DNA of 64,000 nucleotides from Oscillospiraceae bacterium (GCA_009783555.1 WRDH01000006.1:1-64000), one strand, 5' to 3'. Counted from the first letter of the stretch, positions 37,486 through 45,963 are shown. A program made the numbers and translations. The notes: a model not told the origin generated them from the letters alone.

Positions 37486-38476
37486 GCTGTTCACCCCCGT
37501 CATTAGCGTCCCAGACAGGGGGACGGTTCATCTGTCCTGTCACGTCTTCTTGTTGCAAGACAGGGGGACGGTTCATCTGTCCTGCCATGATTTCGTGCTG
37601 TTCGTTTTCAGCTTTCAGCTTTCCACTTTCACCTTTCAACTCATTCAGATTCTTCCGCAGCCGCTTCAATGTATAAATATCCTGCTCCAAAGGAAGACCC
37701 AGAGTTCGGAGCTTTGCAGCTATCAGCGATGCTTTTGGTGCTGCCAGTCCCAGCTTGCTGAGTCTTTCCGATTCTGAGAACACATGAGCAGGGGTGCCGT
37801 CCATGACGATGTTTCCTTTGTTCAATAAAACAATTCTGTTCACATTTCGTGCAATTTCTTCCATGTTGTGCGTAACAAGGAGAACTGTAGCACCATGGGT
37901 TGCTTTGTAGCTCATGATGTTTCGTATTATTTCCGCTTGCCCTTGCGGGTCAAGCCCTGCCGTCGGCTCGTCGAGTATAAGCACTTCGGGTCGCATGGCG
38001 ATGACTCCGGCTATCGCTGCCCGCCTTTTCTCTCCGCCCGACAGCCCAAACGGTGATTTTTCCATAAAGGATTCGCCAAGCCCGACAAAACCTGCAGCTT
38101 CATACACCCGCTCACGTATTTCGTCTTCAGGAAGTCCCATATTTTTCGGTCCGAAAGCAATATCATCAAAAACTGTTGATTCAAAAAGTTGATATTCCGG
38201 ATATTGAAACACAAGCCCGACCTTGAATCGTATGTCATGAGTATGTTTCTTCGACTCATGTATGTCCGTGCCGTCATAGTAAACATTTCCTGTTGTGGGC
38301 TTTAGCAAACCGTTTAAGTGTTGAATAAACGTAGACTTCCCCGACCCCGTCGCACCGATAATGCCGACATACTCACCTTTCTCGGCAGTGAAGTTTATAT
38401 CATGCACAGCTACACGCTCAAACGGCGTGCCGGTGCTGTATGTATGAGAAAGATTTTCGGTTCTTATAAGTGCCAA
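37478..38476 (-). CDS. ecfA2: Energy-coupling factor ATPase, second subunit
   Basis: 332 aa; usual length is about 285-290. Walker A GATGSGKST, Q-loop VFQYPEYQLFE, signature LSGGEKRRAAIAG, Walker B VLILDEPTAGLD, H-loop LVTHNM. After the normal end the C-terminus is extended through two dispersed repeats at 37512-37584, read as MNRPPVL and MNRPPVW. The 3' end overlaps the ecfT start, so the extended tail sets the coupling distance. The first bases overlap ecfA1. Confidence 0.93.
   Translation of the reverse strand: MALIRTENLSHTYSTGTPFERVAVHDINFTAEKGEYVGIIGATGSGKSTFIQHLNGLLKPTTGNVYYDGTDIHESKKHTHDIRFKVGLVFQYPEYQLFESTVFDDIAFGPKNMGLPEDEIRERVYEAAGFVGLGESFMEKSPFGLSGGEKRRAAIAGVIAMRPEVLILDEPTAGLDPQGQAEIIRNIMSYKATHGATVLLVTHNMEEIARNVNRIVLLNKGNIVMDGTPAHVFSESERLSKLGLAAPKASLIAAKLRTLGLPLEQDIYTLKRLRKNLNELKGESGKLKAENEQHEIMAGQMNRPPVLQQEDVTGQMNRPPVWDANDGGEQHA
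37512..37584. repeat. Two hairpin repeats inside the 3' end of ecfA2
   Basis: Direct copies at 37512-37539 and 37556-37584, each with loop GGGGACGGTTCAT and stem CAGACAG/CTGTCCTG or CAAGACAG/CTGTCCTG. Both are translated on the minus strand in the frame giving MNRPPV. Confidence 0.93.
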
Positions 38477-39321
38477 TGTTTGTACTCCTCATATATCGCT
38501 TCTGCGCATTCCTCCACCGACAACGCGTCGAGAGGTACATCGAAACCATCTGCCTTCAGTTCGTGCAGCAGTACTGCCGTTTCAGGAATATCAAGGCCTG
38601 TTCCTCTTAGTGTCTCCATGTCACGGAAAACCTCTCTCGGAGCTCCATCTAATAAAATATCTCCATCCGACATAACAATAATCCTATCGGCATTAATCGC
38701 TTCATCCATGTGGTGCGTAATTAAAATTACCGTTACGCCATGATTATCACGCAAATCTTGCATTATTTTTATTATACTCTCTCTGCCCCGGGGGTCAAGC
38801 ATAGCGGTCGGTTCGTCAAATACGATACACTTCGGGCGCATTGCTAAAACTCCCGCAATAGCGATTCGCTGCTTTTGTCCGCCCGAAAGCAGGTGAGGAG
38901 CATGCTCTCGATATTCATACATGCCTACTATTTTTAGTGCTTCATCGACACGTTGGCGTATCTCGTCTGATGGGTAACCAAGGTTTTCAGGAGCAAAAGC
39001 GACATCTTCTTCAACAACGGTGGCGACTATTTGATTATCGGGGTTTTGAAAAACCATACCGACACGTCGGCGGATTTCAATAATATAATGCTCATCCGCG
39101 GTGTCCATATCCTCAATCAAAACACGTCCGCCCCCGGGAAGCAAAATTGCGTTAAAATGTTTGGCAAGCGTAGTTTTCCCCGAACCATTGTGTCCGATAA
39201 CAGCAACAAAAGTACCTTTCTCTATCTCAATGTTCAAGTCATTAAGCACCACCACAGGCACTGAGCCCTCGATGGAGGAGTAGGAGAACGATAACTTTTC
39301 GGTTTTGATGATTTTGTTCAT
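38464..39321 (-). CDS. ecfA1: Energy-coupling factor ATPase, first subunit
   Basis: 285 aa; AAAGGC eight bases before the ATG. Walker A GHNGSGKTT, Q-loop VFQNPDNQIVATVVEEDVAF (the DNQ/F pattern of EcfA1), signature LSGGQKQRIAIAG, Walker B CIVFDEPTAMLD, H-loop LITHHM. Forms the ATPase heterodimer with EcfA2. First gene of ecfA1-ecfA2-ecfT. Confidence 0.93.
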   Translation of the reverse strand: MNKIIKTEKLSFSYSSIEGSVPVVVLNDLNIEIEKGTFVAVIGHNGSGKTTLAKHFNAILLPGGGRVLIEDMDTADEHYIIEIRRRVGMVFQNPDNQIVATVVEEDVAFAPENLGYPSDEIRQRVDEALKIVGMYEYREHAPHLLSGGQKQRIAIAGVLAMRPKCIVFDEPTAMLDPRGRESIIKIMQDLRDNHGVTVILITHHMDEAINADRIIVMSDGDILLDGAPREVFRDMETLRGTGLDIPETAVLLHELKADGFDVPLDALSVEECAEAIYEEYKHWHL

Positions 39322-39344
39322 AGCGTAATGCCTTTCGGTGTAAG

Positions 39345-39366
39345 CAAGACAGGGGCATCTGTCTTG
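39345..39366. repeat. Hairpin repeat with a shortened loop
   Basis: CAAGACAG-GGGCAT-CTGTCTTG: both stem arms intact, seven bases missing from the loop. Lies between divergent ecfA1 and brnT. Confidence 0.85.
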
Positions 39367-39383
39367 TATAAACTGTATTTCTC

Positions 39384-39412
39384 TTGACTTTCATCACTGC
39401 TGTCTATATAAT
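39384..39412 (+). promoter_or_regulatory. brnT promoter
   Basis: TTGACT (39384-39389), 17 bases, TATAAT (39407-39412). The brnT ATG starts seven bases after the -10 box, so the transcript is probably leaderless. Confidence 0.7.
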
Positions 39413-39419
39413 TGTATAT

Positions 39420-39689
39420 ATGTTGTTTGAGTGGGATTTATCAAAAAATAAAGAGAACATTAATAAGCATGGTATTTCATTTGAGGAAGCGCAGTTAGCT
39501 TTTTGTGACAAAAAGCGTATTGTTGAAAAGGATGTTAAACATTCAACTCCTGATGAAACACGTTACTTTTTATACGGTGATACGGGTAAAGGTATAGCGA
39601 CAGTTCGATTTGTATTAAGAAAAAGTAATATTCGAATCATTGGTGCCGGATATTGGCGACAAGGAAGGATAAAATATGAGCAGAGTTAA
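39420..39689 (+). CDS. brnT: BrnT-family toxin (type II toxin-antitoxin)
   Basis: 89 aa from ATG 39420 (MLFEWDLSKNKENINKHGIS). The family opening FEWDxxKxxxNxxKHGISFEEA is clear, as are RYFLYGDT and the C-terminal RIIGAGYWRQGRIKYE. BrnT is a RelE-fold ribonuclease that halts translation. The promoter -10 box ends at 39412, leaving no room for a ribosome binding site, so translation would start on a leaderless message. The antitoxin gene overlaps its last 14 bases. Confidence 0.85.
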   Translation: MLFEWDLSKNKENINKHGISFEEAQLAFCDKKRIVEKDVKHSTPDETRYFLYGDTGKGIATVRFVLRKSNIRIIGAGYWRQGRIKYEQS

Positions 39690-39921
39690 ATATACAGATG
39701 CACCTGACGATATTTCTGAAGCTATTAGTGTAGCGGAAGCAGTTGAGGACTTCTTGCCGTCACCTGAGTATTTTGCTGATATATTAGTAAAGGAAAAAAT
39801 CAGTCTGAATGTTGATGCAAGAACGGTTGCCAGATTTCGATCGTATGCAAGAAAAAACGGGTTAAAATACCAAGCATTGATGAACCAAGTTTTAAGTAGT
39901 TATGCAGACAAACGGTTATAG
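39676..39921 (+). CDS. brnA: BrnA/CopG-type antitoxin
   Basis: 81 aa; GGAAGGATAAAAT before the ATG inside the brnT 3' end. The C-terminal half KISLNVDARTVARFRSYARK followed by LKYQALMNQVLSSY is a ribbon-helix-helix DNA-binding domain as in BrnA and related CopG-like antitoxins. It should neutralise the toxin and repress the promoter. Convergent with tsaD, whose stop codon lies inside its last codons. Confidence 0.82.
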   Translation: MSRVKYTDAPDDISEAISVAEAVEDFLPSPEYFADILVKEKISLNVDARTVARFRSYARKNGLKYQALMNQVLSSYADKRL

Positions 39922-41016
39922 TACTCGAATTTCCACGTCCATTGTAGCATACGCATCAAGTTCCATTCCACCCTGCACACCTGCCTTATATTCATAAAAG
40001 CCCTGGCAGCCAATCATTGCGGCATTGTCACCGCAGAGATTTAGAGGAGGTATGAATAGCTTTTTACTTTCGGCTTCAGCGGCTTTTGTGAAGTCTGCTC
40101 TAATACGGGTGTTTGCGGCGACGCCTCCTGCCAGAGCTATCTTGTCGTGCCCGAATTCTGCGGCTGCTGCCATAACACGAGGCACGAGAATTTCACTCAT
40201 GGTGCGGGTGAATGATGCCGCAAGTGATGCTGCAAGACAGGGGGACGGTTCATCTGTCTTCCTATCGTTGCAAAGGTTTTGCTCTATTTGCGACGCCGGG
40301 AAGACAGATGAACCGTCCCCCTGTCTTGCAGCTTTCTGCGATGCATTGTGTACAATATTAACTACTGCGGTTTTTAGCCCGGAAAATGACATATCATACG
40401 GAAAACCCTCGATAACGGGGTGTGGTAAATCAAAGAGTGTGTCATCGCCGCCTTGGGAGAGCTTATCAATTGCTGCTCCGCCGGGATAACCCAGCCCTAG
40501 AATACGGGCGACCTTATCGAAGCATTCCCCTGCCGCATCATCACGTGAACGCCCGACAATGGATATATCGGTATAATCTCGTACATCAGCAATAATACTG
40601 TTGCCACCTGAAATGATGACGCATAAAAAAGGCGGTTCAAGCTCGGGATATGCAATATAATTAGCCGCTATATGCCCTCTGATATGATGTACAGGAATAA
40701 CAGGAACATCCAGAGCCATTGCAAGTCCTTTTGCAAAGTTGACGCCGACAAGCAAAGCTCCTATAAGTCCGGGTGCATAGGTTACGGCAACAGCATCAAT
40801 ATCCTTTTTTGTGATTCCCGCATTCTTTATTGCAAAATCTGACAGCCGCCCGATAATTGCAGCATGGTTACGTGAAGCAATCTCAGGTACAACACCGCCG
40901 TACATAGCGTGCATGTCTGCCTGAGAATAAAGTTCGCATGAAAGTTGTTCCCGCCCGTTTCGCATGACGGCGACCGAAGTTTCATCACATGAGGTTTCAA
41001 CAGCAAATATAACCAT
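39916..41016 (-). CDS. tsaD: tRNA N6-adenosine threonylcarbamoyltransferase with a 32-residue repeat insertion
   Basis: 366 aa. TsaD transfers threonylcarbamoyl to A37 of ANN-decoding tRNAs with TsaB and TsaE. N-terminal FAVETSCDETSVAV; metal-binding His pair H111/H115 in VHHIRGHIAANY; ISGGNS; C-terminal ALAGGVAANTRIR and CGDNAAMIG. Residues ~231-262 (RQGDGSSVF...KTDEPSPCLA) are encoded by an inverted pair of dispersed repeats of exactly 96 bp. Without them the protein is 334 aa, the standard TsaD length. The insertion lies in a surface stretch between the FSGLKTAVVN helix and the AASFTRTMSEI helix. All recognised catalytic motifs remain, so the protein may still work. Confidence 0.93.
   Translation of the reverse strand: MVIFAVETSCDETSVAVMRNGREQLSCELYSQADMHAMYGGVVPEIASRNHAAIIGRLSDFAIKNAGITKKDIDAVAVTYAPGLIGALLVGVNFAKGLAMALDVPVIPVHHIRGHIAANYIAYPELEPPFLCVIISGGNSIIADVRDYTDISIVGRSRDDAAGECFDKVARILGLGYPGGAAIDKLSQGGDDTLFDLPHPVIEGFPYDMSFSGLKTAVVNIVHNASQKAARQGDGSSVFPASQIEQNLCNDRKTDEPSPCLAASLAASFTRTMSEILVPRVMAAAAEFGHDKIALAGGVAANTRIRADFTKAAEAESKKLFIPPLNLCGDNAAMIGCQGFYEYKAGVQGGMELDAYATMDVEIRVL
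40233..40328. repeat. Inverted pair of hairpin repeats inside tsaD (96 bp, in frame)
   Basis: Left copy with CAAGACAG/CTGTCTT, right inverted copy AAGACAG...CTGTCTTG, 38-40 bases between. Flanks GCTG and CAGC extend the palindrome. Same length as the pair at 8950-9045. Confidence 0.95.
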
Positions 41017-41065
41017 ACGCCCTGCATTATATACGCTGCACCTTTGTCTGTCAAAGAAAGGTTAT

Positions 41066-42319
41066 TTAATAATACCGTACCTTTGTTGCCGTCAGGTTGC
41101 CGTTTACATAAAGGTACATTGTCGGGAGAGTGCTGCTTTGAACCTGAGTCATAAATGACGGGATATCCATTACTACATTTACAATAACATCGTACACATT
41201 TGCATCCAAGGTGTAGGACTCTTTTTCGTGTACGCCGGATCTTTCGGCATAAACCATGTCGTTAACTATAAGTTCTGTTGTCTTATATGTTCTTTTTACA
41301 ATGATTTCCATATTACTGTAATTTTGAGTTGCCAGAATCTGACCTCCTTTTTTAGGCCGCCTGATGCCCACCGACGGAGGTATATACACAACCGGTATTG
41401 TACTTCTTTGCGGATCTACATAGTTTTGGTCATATTGCATTGATTCGTCCTGCTGCGGCATTTTTCTCAATTTCGACCATGCTCTTGTTCCTGATATGAG
41501 ATAGAACATAATCCATGCCATAAACGCAATTTCGATAAAGGAGAACAATTCAAAATCTAAACCTGCGAACATAACAACAAACAACATTACCAAAATATCA
41601 ATGGAAAAATACACAAGAGCAGCGATTATCCATCCTTTATGCTTTTTTGCTACTCCCCAGAAAATTGCATAGAGTGATACAGAAGAAAATGCAGCGATTA
41701 TACCAAACATAGAAAAGTCATAACTGCCCGGTGTCCATTGATAGGCATCGAGGTATAACAAAAATAACGGTATCCTTGCGGAGAAGAGGAAGAAAAAGTC
41801 CGAATTGGTAAGTGCAAGAACAAGGTTTACACATGTAAAAGCAAGCACCGCAAGCAAGTTATTCCTTGATATACTAAACGTTCTTTCAAGCTGCGCTCTA
41901 TTGCCAAACGTTGGTGCAGCACCTGTGCCTATTGGCGCATCGGTTCGCCTGTTGAGCGATGTGCCTATTGGTGTGCTTACATATGTTGTTGATGTATCTG
42001 CAGGAGCAGTAAGAACTGTAGGTGCCGAGGATGTATCTGCAGGCGGACGTATTACTATAGGCTGTTGTGTTTTAACAGGCTGCTGTACTACAGTAGGCTG
42101 TTGTGCTTCAACTGGTTGTTGTACTTCCTCAGTATGTTGTACATCAGGAGACTGTGAGGCTTCTGTAGGATATGATACTTCCGTGAGTTGCTGCTCTTGT
42201 GCAGGATATTGTTCTACCGGATGATGTTGCTCTCCCGCGTGTTCCGGCACCGCCGCTCCGCAGTGAGCGCAAAATCGCATATTTGCTTCCAGTTGGTATC
42301 CGCAATTATTACAATACAT
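41066..42319 (-). CDS. Zinc-ribbon membrane protein
   Basis: 417 aa from ATG 42319 with GGAG eight bases upstream; the frame open to 42514 reads through dispersed repeats and is not used. N-terminal zinc ribbon YCNNCGYQLEANMRFCAHCG (CxxC-x11-CxxC). Then a ~100-residue Pro/Gln/Val/Thr-rich linker with imperfect repeats (VEAQQPTVVQQPVKTQQPIV), about four membrane helices (residues ~165-285), and a C-terminal beta-rich domain with KRTYKTTELIVNDMVYAERS. Zinc-ribbon plus membrane plus beta domain proteins are common in Clostridia but uncharacterised. Function unknown. Confidence 0.7.
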   Translation of the reverse strand: MYCNNCGYQLEANMRFCAHCGAAVPEHAGEQHHPVEQYPAQEQQLTEVSYPTEASQSPDVQHTEEVQQPVEAQQPTVVQQPVKTQQPIVIRPPADTSSAPTVLTAPADTSTTYVSTPIGTSLNRRTDAPIGTGAAPTFGNRAQLERTFSISRNNLLAVLAFTCVNLVLALTNSDFFFLFSARIPLFLLYLDAYQWTPGSYDFSMFGIIAAFSSVSLYAIFWGVAKKHKGWIIAALVYFSIDILVMLFVVMFAGLDFELFSFIEIAFMAWIMFYLISGTRAWSKLRKMPQQDESMQYDQNYVDPQRSTIPVVYIPPSVGIRRPKKGGQILATQNYSNMEIIVKRTYKTTELIVNDMVYAERSGVHEKESYTLDANVYDVIVNVVMDIPSFMTQVQSSTLPTMYLYVNGNLTATKVRYY

Positions 42320-42379
42320 AATCACCACTCCACTCCTGTATAATTTAATACCTAATACTATCATTATAATGATAAAAAG

Positions 42380-42466
42380 GCAAGGGGACGGTCCATCTGT
42401 CTTGCCGTCAAAACAGCAAGACAGATGAACCGTCCCCCTGTCCTGTGAACCGTCCCCCTGTCCTGT
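42380..42466. repeat. Cluster of partial hairpin repeats
   Basis: A GCAAGGGGACGGTCCATCTG form, an inverted CAAGACAGATGAACCGTCCC form and one further GTGAACCGTCCCCCTGTCCT half-copy, in the divergent gap between the zinc-ribbon gene and the small leader ORF. Confidence 0.9.
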
Positions 42467-42478
42467 TTCAATATTTTC

Positions 42479-42507
42479 TTGACATCTATAAACACCTGCG
42501 GTATGAT
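42479..42507 (+). promoter_or_regulatory. Promoter of the poly-Leu leader ORF
   Basis: TTGACA (42479-42484), 17 bases, TATGAT (42502-42507). Confidence 0.75.
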
Positions 42508-42540
42508 AACCCACGAATAAAAAAGAAAGGAGTAAAAGTC

Positions 42541-42645
42541 ATGGCATTCATAAAAAAGAGATTCGCAGAGCGTCAGGGTAATTCAAAGGGGTTGGTCTGC
42601 CCATTTTCAATAAGTGCCGGGCTTTTGCTGTTGCTTTTGGAGTAG
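42541..42645 (+). CDS. 34-residue poly-Leu leader peptide or small protein
   Basis: Begins MAFIKKRFAERQ and ends SAGLLLLLLE. ATG preceded by AAGGAG at optimal spacing and by a near-consensus promoter, so expression is likely. Six consecutive Leu codons (CTT TTG CTG TTG CTT TTG) stand just before the stop. A terminator hairpin follows 33 bases later. The order promoter, leucine-rich ORF, terminator, large gene resembles a transcription attenuator. The downstream gene is not an obvious leucine gene, and a stand-alone membrane-active microprotein is the alternative. Confidence 0.6.
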   Translation: MAFIKKRFAERQGNSKGLVCPFSISAGLLLLLLE

Positions 42646-42678
42646 TATAGTACATATATGCTATAATCAATTAACAGT

Positions 42679-42715
42679 CGAAGGCTTGCAAGACAAAAGA
42701 CCTTCGGCATTTTTT
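42679..42715 (+). terminator. Terminator between the poly-Leu ORF and the GNAT-fusion gene
   Basis: CGAAGG (42679-42684) pairs with CCTTCG (42701-42706), followed by GCATTTTTT. The 16-base loop contains CTTGCAAGACAAAAGA. Confidence 0.65.
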
Positions 42716-42721
42716 ATTGCA

Positions 42722-42750
42722 CAAGACAGGGGGACGGTTCATTTGTCTTG
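42722..42750. repeat. Hairpin repeat in the leader of the GNAT-fusion gene
   Basis: CAAGACAG-GGGGACGGTTCAT-TTGTCTTG, one base different from the major form. It lies directly after the terminator and 46 bases before the start codon. Confidence 0.92.
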
Positions 42751-42796
42751 GCTGAGAGAAAGAGATGTAAAAATAAAGAAGAAAAGAGAAATAAAA

Positions 42797-45700
42797 ATGA
42801 AAGTTTACAAAACACTCCCGGATGGGACAAAGATAGTGGAATATGAGGATTCGCTGGCACAAGCGGTTGCCGATATGTGGAATAAAAGCGGCGAGGGCTG
42901 GGGCGGATCTTTCGATAATGGTGTATACACGGCAGAGCGCGTGATTGCCAAGCGCGAAAGTGGTATGTTCTTTAACGTATACATAGCTATGAAAGACGGC
43001 GAAGCACTCGGATATTGTAGTTTTAACAGATACTATAAAGATGCAGACACCGGCTACGTACATCTGTTAAATGTGCGTCCCGATTATCATGGCAAAGGGC
43101 TCGGCAAAGAGCTTGTTTTGATGTGCGTAAACGAAACAATTGCACGGGGTTTGCCCCGTCTTGACATTCATACATGGCCCGGAAATACAAAAGCAGTCCC
43201 GATGTATAAAAAGTGCGGCTACTTTTGGGAAGATCGTTCCGACACAACGCATCTCAGTAACTTTATACCAACCGTGCTGGCAACAGAGCTTGTAAAAGAC
43301 TTTTTCATAACCGCGGACTGGTATGCCGATTCAACACGGAAAATCGAAATCAAACCTGACGGCAAAAAGATTAATAAGTTTGAACTCTATGAATATGAAT
43401 GGGAAAAAGACGGAGTACATCTTCGTGTCGGATTTGAAAATACCGGACGCAGAATCAACCTTATCGAAACTGACGATTACAGGATTGAGTTGACCGCAGA
43501 AAATCATGAGCTTGCTTATGGTCTGAGCTATCCTTGCAAATTCACAATAAACAACAAGAGTGGCAAAGAACTTTACGTGTCAATAAACGCAAAAAGTAAC
43601 GATGTAATTACTTTTGAAGGTTCATGGTCCGGCATCGTCACAGATGAAAAAACCTTTGAAGGTACATTTTTCGTAAACCCAATCACAGAAGCGCAAGACG
43701 ATATGCGTATGCACCCGTGTGTTCTTGCAGATGTTTGCATAAACGGGAAAAATGCGGAGTTCGGATTGGGAATAGAGCCGAAATTCCCTGTAACAATCAG
43801 CCTTAGCAGAAAAGAAAGAGTTGCACAAACCGGGATTACCGAAGATATTTACCTTAACATAAAGAACAGTTTGCCTGCCGATGCAACGGTCAGTTTCGCA
43901 ATTCCTGAAAACTCGCTGCTGAAATTGCCGCAAAGCAACTATGAGGTGAGACTTACCGATGGTAAAGACGTTTCTCTTGCAACATCAGTACTTATTAAAG
44001 ACTGCGGTTATGCAAGCGTTCCTGTATCTTATGAAATTCGTATGGATAATGGACAGTCCATAAATATGACGCGTCCGCTTCATATTGTAAATCAAGGTGT
44101 CAAGGGAGAATTCGGGTTTGAAACCGATGAACATTTCGGTGCAGTCAACGGTCTATGGAAATTAAAACTGAACAAGAAGAACAATACAGTTAAATATGAT
44201 CGGCTGATTTCTTCGGGATTCGGAGAATCCTACATGTCTAAGCTTGGGAAACCCTTTGACGATGAGTTTAATATAACAAAACCGTCAGATATCAGAACAA
44301 CAAAGGACGACGGTTTCATCAGGTTTGAAGCAGACTTTGTTTCCGGGAAATTTTCGGGAGCTGTTTTGACGGAAATATACGAGTTTGATTCCGCAGGAAT
44401 ATTAAAGAGAAGCCATCGTGTAACAAATATCGGGACAACAAAACTCAACCTTTCCGTGATGACTGAGTTTTGGTCAAATATCGGCAGAAGACCTGTCTTC
44501 CCTTATGATGGCGCTATACATGAAGTTGCCGATAAAATGAACTATGGATTCGACACTCTGGACAAAGAAAAAATCGACGAAAACTGGATCTTTGATGCAA
44601 GCGGCGGCTGCTCTTCCGGGATATATTGGCCAAAGCAGTACAGACCCGATATCAACTGGGGCGACCTTCTAAAGTTTGAATATCAAACAGGAGAACTATC
44701 GCCCGGACAGATTTTTGAAACAGAGCCTATAGTCTACATGTGTGATGTTTTCAAGAGCTATAAGGACTTTAGAAACTTTGTACTTGGCATACATGAAGAA
44801 CGCACATTCTTTCCCCATAATCATCTGGAAGTTATCGCCAATGGCGGAAACCCTGTGCTGAGCGAAAATAACCTGGAACTTGTTTTACGTAACAACCGTC
44901 AGAATATCCGAGGGGGAACGGTTACGATATCTTCCTCCGATGGTATCTTTAAGGAAGAAACTCAAACTAACTCCAACGATGAGCTTTGCCCGGAAAATGC
45001 ATTTAAAGTTGCAGTATCATCTGACAACACAGGCATCGGGTTTGCGGACTTTTCTATGAAGCTATCAGGCTTCGAGTTCGATAAAAGACGTGCTTTGCTA
45101 ATCACCGACAACACGACCATCAAAAAGGTTGAACATGATGGAGTATTAACTGTAGTAAATGGCAATCTGCAATTTAAGGCTTCACCCGGCTTCGCAGATG
45201 CTGTATACTCATTAAAGTACGGTGAAAACGAGTGGTTGTTCTCAAACTACCCGTCATTGGAATCATACGCCTGGTGGAATCCATTTGTGGGAGGGTTGAA
45301 AACGGAGCTTAGACGCTTCGGAAACAGTCTGGTTCTTCGTGAGAAAATCACGGCAGAGTTTACCACGAAAACCGATACGCTCGGCAACACATGGCGCGGC
45401 ATCCGCATGGATGTACATGTTGAAAGCTTTGATGAGTATAAAGGTGTACGTTACTCGCAATACTACCTGACACTTCCGGGAGTTCCTGTTATGTGTCACT
45501 TCTTAAGAGTTGAAAACGGTACAGGTCGTTACATAGACGCAGAGTTGTTTTATTTCCTTAATTTGTCGGGCGAAGAGGGCCTCCCGGAAATATCCGCAGA
45601 GTTTAAAGAAGGCAATCTTAACTGTAAGGTACACCCCGGAGACGTTGAAGAGGAACTTCGATATGACCGACTTGTCAAAGTGTCCCGATGTAAAGAGAAC

Positions 45701-45916
45701 CCGCGTCCTGAAAAGTTTTATATCTTCAAAGATTCTGTCAATGAAAAAGATGAGCAAATCTTTGAGTATGATATAAACATAGCACTTTGTTATGCATCTA
45801 TGAAAGGCAGCACTCCAAACGGCGAGAGCTTTACGACAACGCCTGTTTTTTGTATACTGACGGAGAAGGATTTGACGCTTGAGGATTTGGAAGATTTGAG
45901 AAGGATATCGTTTTAA
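42797..45916 (+). CDS. GNAT acetyltransferase fused to a very large beta-rich protein
   Basis: 1039 aa from ATG 42797; the frame open to 42614 includes repeat sequence and is unlikely to be translated. Residues ~1-165 are a GNAT domain: the acetyl-CoA loop VRPDYHGKGLGKELVLMCVN and the C-terminal NTKAVPMYKKCGYFWEDRS. The remaining ~870 residues have no signal peptide or membrane helix and look all-beta, with segments such as GVHLRVGFENTGRRINLIET and ASGGCSSGIYWPKQYRPD. I recognise no named family. A cytoplasmic enzyme or binding protein acting on a sugar or peptide is possible. The amidohydrolase and second GNAT downstream may belong to the same pathway. Confidence 0.6.
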   Translation: MKVYKTLPDGTKIVEYEDSLAQAVADMWNKSGEGWGGSFDNGVYTAERVIAKRESGMFFNVYIAMKDGEALGYCSFNRYYKDADTGYVHLLNVRPDYHGKGLGKELVLMCVNETIARGLPRLDIHTWPGNTKAVPMYKKCGYFWEDRSDTTHLSNFIPTVLATELVKDFFITADWYADSTRKIEIKPDGKKINKFELYEYEWEKDGVHLRVGFENTGRRINLIETDDYRIELTAENHELAYGLSYPCKFTINNKSGKELYVSINAKSNDVITFEGSWSGIVTDEKTFEGTFFVNPITEAQDDMRMHPCVLADVCINGKNAEFGLGIEPKFPVTISLSRKERVAQTGITEDIYLNIKNSLPADATVSFAIPENSLLKLPQSNYEVRLTDGKDVSLATSVLIKDCGYASVPVSYEIRMDNGQSINMTRPLHIVNQGVKGEFGFETDEHFGAVNGLWKLKLNKKNNTVKYDRLISSGFGESYMSKLGKPFDDEFNITKPSDIRTTKDDGFIRFEADFVSGKFSGAVLTEIYEFDSAGILKRSHRVTNIGTTKLNLSVMTEFWSNIGRRPVFPYDGAIHEVADKMNYGFDTLDKEKIDENWIFDASGGCSSGIYWPKQYRPDINWGDLLKFEYQTGELSPGQIFETEPIVYMCDVFKSYKDFRNFVLGIHEERTFFPHNHLEVIANGGNPVLSENNLELVLRNNRQNIRGGTVTISSSDGIFKEETQTNSNDELCPENAFKVAVSSDNTGIGFADFSMKLSGFEFDKRRALLITDNTTIKKVEHDGVLTVVNGNLQFKASPGFADAVYSLKYGENEWLFSNYPSLESYAWWNPFVGGLKTELRRFGNSLVLREKITAEFTTKTDTLGNTWRGIRMDVHVESFDEYKGVRYSQYYLTLPGVPVMCHFLRVENGTGRYIDAELFYFLNLSGEEGLPEISAEFKEGNLNCKVHPGDVEEELRYDRLVKVSRCKENPRPEKFYIFKDSVNEKDEQIFEYDINIALCYASMKGSTPNGESFTTTPVFCILTEKDLTLEDLEDLRRISF

Positions 45917-45943
45917 GGACAACCCCCACCGTCTGCGACGGCA

Positions 45944-45963
45944 CCCCCTTCCGCGGAAGGGGG
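45944..45963. repeat. Perfect GC-rich 20-base palindrome
   Basis: CCCCCTTCCGCGGAAGGGGG, preceded by the small hairpin CCGTC-TGC-GACGG at 45929-45941. Between the GNAT-fusion gene and the amidohydrolase gene; no T tract. Confidence 0.75.

Noticed and set aside
42320-42514. Extended start of the zinc-ribbon protein
   Set aside because: Reads through repeat copies; the CxxC domain begins right after ATG 42319, which has a GGAG site.
42614-42796. Extended start of the GNAT-fusion gene
   Set aside because: The extension overlaps the leader ORF, the terminator and a dispersed repeat; ATG 42797 starts the GNAT fold.
45944-45963. Rho-independent terminator after the GNAT-fusion gene
   Set aside because: Strong GC palindrome but no following T tract, and the next gene starts 39 bases on with its own RBS.
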